A DNA stretch of 64,000 bases from Daphnia pulex (Eukaryota; Arthropoda; Branchiopoda; Diplostraca; Daphniidae): NCBI RefSeq assembly GCF_021134715.1, contig NC_060021.1:4774001-4838000 (forward strand), given 5' to 3'. Made by a program: the position numbers and the translations under genes. Shown piece by piece: positions 11,001-19,396 of this stretch. How positions within the stretch are numbered: position 1 is the first letter of the stretch; the number at the start of each line of letters is the position of its first letter. A model generated the notes under the pieces. It had not been told where the DNA came from. It did not search any database and saw only the letters and a list, made by a program, of their open reading frames with translations.

Positions 11001-14000
11001 AGCGAAAAGGAAAGTTTTACCGAATTAATAACCAAGCCCAGATACTCTATTACTTGCGACGGTTCTACAATTGACTTCTCCCAATTGATCAAGAAACCCA
11101 GATTTTGTAATAATTCAACCACTTTATTTACATCGGCTTTGGTGCTATCTTTTGATGTATTAACTATTAATATATCATCCAGATACACGATGAGACGCAT
11201 GCCCTGCCTTCTCAGAAAAGCCGCCACTACTTTTAGAATTTTCGTAAAATACCGCGGGGCCGGAGCTAAACCAAAAGCCAGACAAGTAAATTGAAAAATA
11301 CGCCCCTTCCAGGTGAAACGCAAATATTTCTGGTGGGAGGGGTGCACAGGGACCGTAAGATAAGCATCTTTTAAATCCAACTTTGCTAGCCAGTCCCCTT
11401 CTCTCAAAATGAAGCGTGCGGAATCAAGATTTTCCATCTTAAAGTGTTCATACCGGATGAATACATTAAGTGGTTTAAGATTTACAATCGGGCGAAAACC
11501 GCCCGATTTTTTTGGAATAACAAATAGAGAACAGACAAACCCATCCTCCCCGCTATTCGAAATTTCTACAATGGCTTTCTTCTCAAGTAAATCTTTTACT
11601 TCCTGGTCGCAAACGCTTGCCATCTCTTTCGACATTGTTATCGGACGCGGAAGTTTAGTTTGATTCGGGGTTTCTACAAAATCTAGCTTAACCCCGTTTG
11701 ACACGCTGTCTAGGACCCAACGATCGTCCGTAACAGTCTCCCACATTTTAGCAAAATGTAAAATACGCCCGCCCACATTTTCACACACAACAGTATTGCG
11801 TAAAATTTGAATGGGATCAGAAGGAGGGACGAAAACATACCTTTCACCTCCTCGAGTCCAAGCAGTTGCACCCGGCGGTCGTCCTCTTCCGACCCCACCA
11901 CTCTGCCTCCCTTCAACGGGAAATTGGGCCGCTGCTTCTCTCCTTGGGCGCAACACCCGTTGAGATGGGCCTGGGTTCACTGCTACCTTTCTTCCACCTG
12001 CCTTAGCCCTCGCTCGAGCCGCCGATGAGCTTGCCAGTGTGGCGTCTTGAGACGCCTCCTTGAGCATCGTCTCTAAGAATTTGTCCGTGAAAAGGAGCTC
12101 AGTTGCCTCCTTTCCCGGTGCGAAAGCGTCAGGGTTTGACAATATGAAGTCATATGTCGGTTCCACCAATGTCACAACCGCTCGCCTTCTTCTTTGGGTG
12201 ATGTGGTAGTACGCTCTACCCCACTGTTGTAAAACGGCCCGCACCGTATTCTTGGCTTGCGTCACCGTTTCTCCCTCTCCAAGAGCACACACTTTAGCGT
12301 ATAAATCAAACAGAGGTGGGGCAACGTCCATTATTTTAAGCTGAGTCTGTATAAGCGCTTCCTCCGAAGCATTAACCCCTTTCAATCGATCTTTGTCTTT
12401 AGCATGCCTCAACATAAAGCCGTCGAGCTTAGGCGGTTTAATCGAGAAAGTCGGGTCCTCAAACTCGAGCTCAAATTTTTTTGAGATTGCTTTTGAATCG
12501 TCGGTTGACAGGCCAGTCGTTAGCCAAACCCTAATCTCGTCTGAAATCGCTGTTGGGATGAACGCCGTCACTTCCCCTGATTCACTGGCTGCTTTGGATG
12601 AGCCTGCCGTGGCTGCCGCGGCTGCCGCGCGCGTTGGTTTTAGAGCCTTCCCTTTCGACTTAGATCCGGCGGCAGGGGCTTGGGGAGTACGCTCCTTTGG
12701 TAGCCATGGACGGTCCACTAGCTTTGGACCCCCCTCGTCTAACTCTTCTTCCTCTTCGTCCTCTACTTCAAGATACTCGCCATCTTCTTCGTCTTCCTCC
12801 TGTCTGCTCTCCCGCTTCTCTCTTTCTTCCAAGTCTCTTAGCTTGCTAAAACGAACGTAGGCTTCTTCTTCGATCCTATCATCTAACGGAAACTCGGCGC
12901 CATTCCCCCGTTCCTTCGCACGCCCCCTTGGTCGATCCCCCACATCATTTTGATAAAACCGGTCTCCGTGAAAAAACTGATCACGCGGAGGAACGTCAAA
13001 AGCCGGTGGTGGAATCACGGGTGGAATATTAAACAATGGCGGTTGAGCGTCAAAGGAGGGAGCCCACTCTCGATAGTTTCGAAGAGGAGACCTTTCTCTA
13101 TCTGGATAATCAAAGTGAACAAAACGGTCGCGTGGCTGACCATTCCAATCACGAGAACGATTTGCCCAATCTCTAGCTTCTTGTTCAGTACGAAAACCTA
13201 CGGCCCGTGGGTCCATTCTCTGGTGCCTATGCCAACCATAAAAATCACTAGGGCCTGCCATTCTGAAATTCTGACTGCACTGTACGCGAGCTGAAATAAG
13301 TCTGAATGGCAAAGGGCGTGTGCAGGTAAGAGGAAAGGGCAGCACACCCCCCTCTTTTTGTTCTTTAAAAAGCTGAATAAATGTAGGTCTACACCCTTAG
13401 GGTCTAGGCGAAATGCATTTCGCAGTACAATTGCATATGTCCATGTTGGCAAGAAAAATGAATATGAAACAAACCTGATAAAATTCTAAAGAGCAATCTT
13501 CTCTCTGACTGATACGTTCATAGCAAGAAAACGCATCTTGTAAACGGCCGGTTGCTTCATAAGCGGTAATGTTTTCTTCAAGGCTGGGTTCTTGATCTCG
13601 GATAGCACAAACTCCTGCAACTCCGTCTGGTTCGTCCATGGCAACGTACAGTTTTTGAAGGAATCCCAACTGATCCCGCAATTGAATAGGATTGGCTTTT
13701 AAGTGCGCCTCCAAATGAAGAATGGCACGAGGGTAGGCTTGGCATTGATGAGCTGCACGGGCGAGTAAATCATTCGGGATGCTATCTACGAGTTCCTGAA
13801 CTGCTCTGTATTCTTTATCAAGTGTAAGAGAACGATCCTTTTTGGAAGAACGATAACTATTCAGCTTCTGTTTCAACCATTTCTTTAAATGATCCAGCAA
13901 ATAAAAGATGCTTTGCATGCTGGATTGATGGAGATTGGCATCGGCGAAATCTTTAGGACCTGATCCTTGACTAGATAAATCCGTTGCGCTGGCACTAGAC

Positions 14001-17000
14001 GAATACCGTTTCATCATTCTCCGAGGGCTTCTTTGTAATCCACGATCTGTCAACACAGCCATAATTTCTTCGTGAATACGGGCGCTTTCCTCTCCCGGAC
14101 TGCTCCATAGTGCAGTAATGACGACGTACGGCAAAAGATAACGATTGATGTTCATGTCCCGGCGTAGAGTCGGCAAGCAGGCACTGAAAATTTGCTGTGC
14201 AAGAGTGTGGGTTACTTTTCTAACCAACTCGACTGTCCAATTGTACAGCCAATTTCCGTAGCTTTTCCCAATCGCAGATCGATAAACAGGGAACGGAGCT
14301 GGGACGGATTCCGACGAAGGTTTCAAAGCATAACGCGAATTTGTCAAAGGAGAAAATGCCACTCGGAGTTGTTCAGGGAGTCGATTCCACAGTGGGGTTT
14401 CAAAAAGTTTCGACGAATCATCCTCAGAATTGTAGATCTTCAAGATTTGCTGAATAGTGAAGGAGAGAATGGATAGCGTCTGTGAGTTACGTGGCGCTAA
14501 GAATGAACGAGCCAGTAAAAAAAGAAGATGAAAGGTGAAATCATCGTCGATGAGGGTCACGGTGTAACTGGTAGAATCGCCATGATGTTGGTCACTGAAA
14601 GTTAATCGCCCCGGATCAACAGCTCCCAAGTAACCGAAACATTTGCCATACAGCAACAGCAATTCATCTTCTCGAACTGAGCAGCCTTTCAAAAGTGCGG
14701 AAATGAGACGCGTCAAGACGGCCTCTGAAGTGTCGTTAGTGCCCATAATGAGCTGTTGGATTTTGTCAAAATTCTTCTGAACAATCGACTTCAAATGCGT
14801 CAGTGACTGCATCCGGACGTCAAAATCTTCATGTGATATGTTGCGCATCAGTAAAGACAGCTGTTCTGGAATACTGCTGTTAGTGATGCAAGTCTTTTTC
14901 AATGAATAGACAATATCTTCGAGGCCTAATAGAAGAATAAAGAAATTAACAAACAAACAATAAAAACAGAATATCGGAAATTATTATTATACCCGGAAGT
15001 TCAGGAAGAAAATGAAGATCTTTGAGGTGTTCTTTCAGAGTTTCTGCATTTTCTACGACGATGTAGTAGAGGATTGCACGGATCTGTTCCGCACATGATG
15101 AATGGAGAGGAAGGACACTGACTGCGATTTGACTCACTAATGGTCCCAACTCTTGAACGCCAAGTATCCTCACAAAAGCGTCCCACGCCGAAGCGTTCAA
15201 CTGAGGAAACGGTTCGTCGGTCAATTGTAAAGCTGTTCTCAACGTAGCCAACACTTTTAGACGGACAGCAATTATATTTTCGGCTCCCATTACATGGAGT
15301 AAATCGGAGAGAGAGGACAAGGCTTCTATCTTGATCTTGTCTGAGATGATCTTGGAGAGAAGGACGCTGTCGAAATGAACTAGAATCCCCAAAAAGCGAG
15401 GCCGCAGATAGTCACCTATACTTTCCACACTTTTGACTTGGCCACGGATCTTGACGGCGGAACTCGACGTAGCTGAGCCTGTTGATTTATCTTCGTCAGC
15501 AAAGATTCTGAGGGCTTTCAAAACACGTTCGCGCTGGGAATGCAACTGGATGAGCAAATCGTTATGAACTGATTGGAAATTTGGTGCTCGCAGTTGTGTC
15601 ACTTTCTGTCTGGTTGTTCGCTCGAGATAGGACGTAAAAGTACTCTGCTCGTCGGGATCGCAATTGAGCAAAATATAGACGTAAATATCAGAAAAATATT
15701 TAACAATCAATTCCGTTTGAGTTTTGTTCATTTGACTGCAAATCTCATCAAAGAACGGACTGAGGGCCTTTGTACGTTCTATAACCAGCCGTGGGATCAA
15801 GGTGGGTACCAAAAGAAGGAGCCATTGATGGACATTCGAGATAGTTTGCGATGAGCTCATGAAAATTTCTGGAGCCAAAGAGAGGAAGTTATTCCGCCAT
15901 TCCAAATCAGGATTGCTCAGCAACGCATCACAAACGATGGTGGCGTGACGCTGAAAGAGCATTTCGGGAGTAGTACTGAGTTTCGAAGCAATATCCTTAA
16001 CCGTCGATGAAGTCCAGCACGTTACAGGGGATGTATAGGCAGACAGCAACAATATCTTGAAGAGGATGTGAAAGCAGTCTGCCATGACAGTTTCCTTCCA
16101 AAACTGTACCAAAATGGTTGCGCACGTTAAGATGGCTCGTTGAAGAGATGGTAAATTTTTTTCAACCGAAATTTGCGCCACTTTGTGCAGTTTCTTGGTG
16201 ATTGATAAACGAAGGGCTTCGGTTCGAGCAGAATGATAAAGAACCGATCGAAAAAGATCCACGCGGTGGAGTAGCGAAATATCATTTTCATCAAAGACAA
16301 ACTCGAGGAAGAAGAGCGCCATATCTTCAGGAACGATGCTTACTTTTAATGATGTAGCAAGATTTTCGAGATTGTGAGTGCACCGTAAACTCAGTCCATC
16401 TTCTGGATTATTAACAACATTCATCTTGCCTGATAGAGCACAGACAAGGTCTGCTCCATTTTTTGTTAACTCCCTTATCTCTTCTCTAGAACCAGAAGCC
16501 AAAATGGTGGTTAAGCATTGTGTTATTGATTCGCGGAACGACTTGCTGTGGCGGACGATCCATGGAAGAGAAGGGATGAGTGCCTCAGCGTCAGCTTGAA
16601 GAAACTCGATGTCCAAAATCTTCAAGCCAATGTCAACGGCCCAAGGTTTAAAAAAGGCGACGGGGAATTTCACAAAGCAGCTGGCGAAACTGCTCTGGCG
16701 CTTTAGAAAAGAAGACTTGAATTTTCGACTGGCCTGTATCCATTTGGCTTCCAGGTCACATGATTCAGAGACTGCCGAGAGCCAAGGAAGAGACGATAGG
16801 GCAAACCACGCTATAGCGACGTTCTTATCGATTCCGACGTAAGTAAGTGGGATACAGCAGACCAAATACTCGCAAATTATATCCATCCAAGCGTCCATAT
16901 CTTCACTGTTGATTTCATTGGTTAAAAGAATTTCACAAATTTTTCCGTTTAAGTTTTCGAAGTCGGCTTCATCCAAGACCGAGTTCATTTCGCGCCATTT

Positions 17001-18736
17001 CAGTTTCAGTTTGACTCCAACGATTGCGATCCTAACCAAAGCAATAGCGTCGGTCATCTCAATTGATTGACTTGCCGTTTGTTGATTCAATATTTCTTTC
17101 CAGCTATTTTTAATTTGTTCCCATAAAGTAGAAGAAGTCGATGGCGGAAGAAAATCAATTTTTAGTCTCTTAGCAGATGGTGGCTCATCAACTTCCATGG
17201 GACAGTCTCCAGGCGTCATCTCACTCTGCAAGATGATAAGTAAGGGTGGAATGGCAACCTACACAGGTAAAGAAATTTAGTAATAAAACATTGCTGTTTA
17301 ATGAAATTCTGTGGTCAGTTACTTTAGCATGCTTTAGCAGCTTGATCCATAAATCAGGTGTGAATCTACAAAGAGAAATTGTTTCCGGGCATGTAAATTT
17401 CTGAAGTGCGCCCAGCATACTTTGTAAAAGATTGGGAAGTAAAGCTAGAATAAATTCAAAATTAATGTTATTGTAAGCATTCAAATATATTGAATATTTT
17501 ATACAAGGTTGGTGGAATTTTTGATGAAGTAAAATAAAACTGATCAGCCTCAGGTATTGGTGATTAGTTACATTGTTCAAGCCGTAAAGACTAGATAGGC
17601 GACTGAGACAGTCAGTTAGCGCGATTTCTATTTCTGTGTAGCTATCTTCACTAATTCCAAGCCACAGTGGATTGCTTTTATCCATTAATAGGTTTACTAG
17701 GCGGTATGCGTAGCTTAGAAAAACCTCAAGAACCTGACAGCACGAATAAATGAATAAAATATATTTACCACAATGTTAATAGAAACCATAATAAGAGCCT
17801 AAGGATGTGTGAAATATTTACTCTGGCTGGATAATTATGAATCATGATTTTCCCAAGGCAGTCCAGTGTAGCTTTAAATGAACTAACTCCTCCATAATTT
17901 AGTTGATCCAATAAAATACAAACAAGTTTGTCACACAATTGATGGTTATATTGCAAAATGCCATCAGCTGACAAAGCAAAAATCTAAAAATATGCAAAAA
18001 TATTTTGTAGAACACTAACAAAATTGTAATTTACAAAAGATACCTTGGTAATGCTATTTTGCAGAAGGGAGCATTCTAATAATGAATTTAGTTGCAAGCC
18101 ATCCATCTTTAAAAGGCAATCTGCTGCAAGTGTTACTGGTTCCTTGAGAACGAAGGAGTGTAGCTTGAAGCTTCTATTGCAGACTTCTTCATTGGATTGT
18201 TTTGATACAATTCCTACCAATTCCTTCAACAAGTTGGCATATTCATTAACAATAGCAGTAAATTGGGCAGGTTCTTTATCTCTGAATAGATTCAAAATTT
18301 TAACATTCAGCTCAATAAATGGATTAAAAGCTTTCATGTATGAATTCCGAGTAAATATAATGGCGAATCTGCCAAGGAACCATTTAGTGTAAGCTGCAAA
18401 ACAAACAGATGTTAATTTTGAGAGAAACCAGCATAAGACATTAACAGAAATGTAAATCTTACCAAAAGCTAAACTGTGATCGTTTTCATTATTTCCACAT
18501 CCAAGAAAAACACCTTGATTATTTGGTTCACGGCAGCATCTGTCCATGACAGACATCAACACGACAAAGCTTTTTTCTGAATGATCTAGGTCAGCTAAAA
18601 TTTTTAAAGCAGGCAAGGCCATCATTTTCCGGTGATCCGAAACTGCACTGAAGTGAGCACTTGTTGAGCTTTCTTCTTGAATTTCCATAGTTGTAGTCTT
18701 TTGACTTTGTTCTACTTTTACTGCTAAAGATGTCAT
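5032..18736 (-). CDS. ATR: ATR checkpoint serine/threonine kinase (PIKK family), 12 exons
   Basis: ATR is the PI3K-like kinase that senses RPA-coated single-stranded DNA with ATRIP and signals replication stress through Chk1 in the nucleus. Exons read from GT/AG sites: 18736-18463, 18393-18044, 17983-17822, 17733-17323, 17258-14993, 14925-13475, 8181-6296, 6233-5965, 5901-5677, 5600-5353, 5289-5138 and 5059-5032. They sum to 7722 nt, an exact multiple of three (2573 residues; human ATR has 2644). The N-terminal two thirds is helical (HEAT-like). The FAT region lies at about residues 1500-2060 and the kinase at about 2240-2540, with KISIRGSDGKLYVFLCKPQD, GLGDRHGENILF and HVDFSCLFNKG. The FATC tail ends in NLCQMYIGWAAYM. 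Catalytic motifs are intact. Introns are about 45-75 bp except intron 6, which holds a 5.2 kb DIRS element. The start is the first ATG, which opens exon 1. In Drosophila the orthologue is mei-41. Confidence 0.95.
8210..8395. repeat. Left inverted terminal repeat of the DIRS element
   Basis: The inner part (about 8290-8395, from ccctaagggtgtagacctac to gccattcagactta) is an inverted copy of 13297-13404. The outer part (8210-8289) is unique to this end and is found reverse-complemented in the internal complementary region. Confidence 0.9.
8816..8942. repeat. Internal complementary region of the DIRS element
   Basis: The block starts with cccttagggtcgtcgtctac, the reverse complement of the left outer end near 8280-8300. 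It continues through ccctcgggtaatttaccaat, which crosses the junction, and ends with gcgaaatgcatttcgcctag, the reverse complement of the right outer end near 13400-13425. In DIRS elements this region templates joining of the two ends into a circle. Confidence 0.9.
8967..10067 (-). CDS. DIRS tyrosine recombinase (integrase)
   Basis: An open frame of 366 residues starts at the ATG at 10067 (MDRSGLVPGATRASV). It would insert the circular cDNA into the host genome without cutting a staggered target. The N-terminal half has a SAM-like core-binding region with LATYDSAWRNWTHWC. The catalytic half shows the R-H-x-x-R-Y arrangement: Arg in TLMRASEIAAIGY, His and Arg in GAHSTRGAAASKA, and the likely Tyr in TFNRFYNRAS. 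The first 313 nt overlap the 3' end of the RT ORF in another frame, as in other DIRS elements. No stop or frameshift is visible. The frame can be extended a few codons upstream of the ATG, so the true start could differ. Confidence 0.9.
   Translation of the reverse strand: MDRSGLVPGATRASVRRSISSSAGAGPPDIGTERAAPVISIQRTSLGRLETVRRQLRDRGFSSNVVDLLVAGNRPTTLATYDSAWRNWTHWCVRRDTDPLSADLTEVLQFLTDLLASGKSYSAINIHRSMLSRTLGSIEGVQIGAHPLVVRLMKGCYHKNPPKPKYNDMWDPSQVVEFINSLGENRHLTLSVLASKLVTMIALATLMRASEIAAIGYRSVVFSERGVVFSLDRLRKAQRNGPLQSFSILNDPDPILCPVLALKEFVERTNQFRRETDEGKLFVALIAPHRPVSASTVSRWIKSFLQKAGINTRCFGAHSTRGAAASKAVSDGVPVEAILRAGSWSKETTFNRFYNRASTQTMFVQN
9755..13261 (-). CDS. DIRS gag-reverse transcriptase-RNase H polyprotein
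   Basis: An open frame of 1168 residues starts at the ATG at 13261 (MAGPSDFYGWHRH). The frame is open further upstream but with no ATG. Residues 1-480 are a gag-like region: charged, with an acidic Glu/Asp run near 160-190 and an Ala-rich linker, then a helical block. The RT domain spans about 540-760, with FVIPKKSGGFRPIVNLKPLN and the catalytic YLDDILIV near residue 692. RNase H follows at about 850-985 (FSDASLTGWGAY, INELEMLGALYA, IYLDNVTAVAYIN). The C-terminal 180 residues, with WPSKVDLFASHWNAQLPSF, match the region that follows RNase H in DIRS elements. gag and RT are fused in a single frame here. A classical aspartic protease and DDE integrase are absent, as the family predicts. Confidence 0.92.
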   Translation of the reverse strand: MAGPSDFYGWHRHQRMDPRAVGFRTEQEARDWANRSRDWNGQPRDRFVHFDYPDRERSPLRNYREWAPSFDAQPPLFNIPPVIPPPAFDVPPRDQFFHGDRFYQNDVGDRPRGRAKERGNGAEFPLDDRIEEEAYVRFSKLRDLEEREKRESRQEEDEEDGEYLEVEDEEEEELDEGGPKLVDRPWLPKERTPQAPAAGSKSKGKALKPTRAAAAAATAGSSKAASESGEVTAFIPTAISDEIRVWLTTGLSTDDSKAISKKFELEFEDPTFSIKPPKLDGFMLRHAKDKDRLKGVNASEEALIQTQLKIMDVAPPLFDLYAKVCALGEGETVTQAKNTVRAVLQQWGRAYYHITQRRRRAVVTLVEPTYDFILSNPDAFAPGKEATELLFTDKFLETMLKEASQDATLASSSAARARAKAGGRKVAVNPGPSQRVLRPRREAAAQFPVEGRQSGGVGRGRPPGATAWTRGGERYVFVPPSDPIQILRNTVVCENVGGRILHFAKMWETVTDDRWVLDSVSNGVKLDFVETPNQTKLPRPITMSKEMASVCDQEVKDLLEKKAIVEISNSGEDGFVCSLFVIPKKSGGFRPIVNLKPLNVFIRYEHFKMENLDSARFILREGDWLAKLDLKDAYLTVPVHPSHQKYLRFTWKGRIFQFTCLAFGLAPAPRYFTKILKVVAAFLRRQGMRLIVYLDDILIVNTSKDSTKADVNKVVELLQNLGFLINWEKSIVEPSQVIEYLGLVINSVKLSFSLPSDKAATVKAKCDAALARSRISLREIASIMGNFTWAIPTIPFAQSHFRRMQAFYIKQARKVGFNLKSECVLSAETRDDLEWWSNNLGLKREKLFFPSVPDLEIFSDASLTGWGAYCNNVRTRGSWTLEDTKRHINELEMLGALYAIQSFAAVSESIAIKIYLDNVTAVAYINHGGGTRSKALTQLSTTLTAWCESRNIAIEAVHLSGKLNVIADEESRAGPDASDWKLNPSVFSRVQKIWPSKVDLFASHWNAQLPSFFSWRPQPQALNTNAFSVNWKGLSGYLFPPFALIFQCLEKIRREKADVVFVCPVWTGQAWFPVLLELACDVVFLLQQEPDLLTSALNEPHPLLASSALHLAVWRLSGDSCVTEAFRRTWSTFLWPEIDRPPSQLTIPHGGTGHIGVCEGIRIPCRRI
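13297..13433. repeat. Right inverted terminal repeat of the DIRS element
   Basis: Positions 13297-13404 are an inverted copy of 8290-8395. The outer 30 bases (ctaggcgaaatgcatttcgc to the end) are specific to this end and recur in the internal complementary region at about 8902-8934. Confidence 0.9.
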
Positions 18737-19396
18737 TATGTAAACTTGGCAAACAAAGTACTAACGAAACTATGCAAACAAAGTACTAACGAAACGGGGC
18801 ACCTTGAAGTACCACGACACACACCACGAAACTAACGCAAAACTAAAGCTAACAACAACCATATCACCCGCATCAGCAAATTACGATCACGTGTGAATAG
18901 CAGACGGATTCAAAGAAAAAGTCCAGTTTAAGAGGTTTTGGCGCCCATCTTACATTTCAGCGTTGGCGGATTATAAATAAGAAAACAAGGCAGTAGTAAA
19001 GAAAATGCAAAAAATGAAAAATAACTACGATAAAAAATTTAAAAAAAGTCTAGGTTATTATAATTAATCAATTACGAAAACGAGTTCAAGAAGACAAGAC
19101 ATTACAACTTTATTACAAGAAACCAGAGTCGAAGAAGAATTTCCTTATTCCAAACAATGAATACAGACAGAGTAATATTGTTTCATGTGGTCCACCAAAA
19201 TATTTTGAATAACAATACAAAACTTAGTTTTTTTGGGGGACAAACAGCATCATACATTCCTTGCTTTAGAGTTTTAGACGCCAGCGAGCGAAAATGAATA
19301 AAAAAAAAGTTATTAAGAAATGTCCATAATGACTGTATCACCGTGGTATCACTAAGAACCGAACACTTGATAGATAGATTAGATGAATGATAACAC
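18737..19396. other. Region between ZNFX1 stop and ATR start; includes a 27-bp tandem duplication
   Basis: This 660-bp stretch holds the presumed ATR promoter and 5' UTR next to 18736, and the 3' UTR of ZNFX1 next to 19396. At about 18748-18796 the segment gcaaacaaagtactaacgaa occurs twice with a 27-bp period. No TATA box or other core promoter element could be assigned with confidence. Confidence 0.5.

Larger units (their letters stand above)
8210..13433 (-). mobile_element. DIRS-type tyrosine-recombinase retrotransposon, apparently intact, in ATR intron 6
   Basis: The element has every expected DIRS part: a gag-RT-RNase H ORF, an overlapping tyrosine recombinase ORF, inverted terminal repeats (8210-8395 and 13297-13433), and an internal complementary region (about 8816-8942) that joins the reverse complement of the left outer end to that of the right outer end. 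Both long ORFs are open, with catalytic motifs present, so it may still be mobile. It lies in the same orientation as ATR, inside an intron that would otherwise be about 71 nt long. Splice donor (after 13475) and acceptor (before 8181) are untouched. The two ends share an AATTG-like overlap, as expected for insertion through a circular intermediate without target-site duplication. Boundaries are accurate to a few bases. Confidence 0.93.

Noticed and set aside
11807..12860. Ser-rich plus-strand ORFs opposite the DIRS gag-RT frame
   Set aside because: They are reverse readings of the acidic and Ala-rich gag region; the minus-strand frame has clear RT, RNase H and recombinase motifs.
8210..13433. 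Treating the DIRS terminal repeats as LTRs of a gypsy or BEL element
   Set aside because: The repeats are inverted, there is a tyrosine recombinase in place of a DDE integrase, and an internal complementary region is present.
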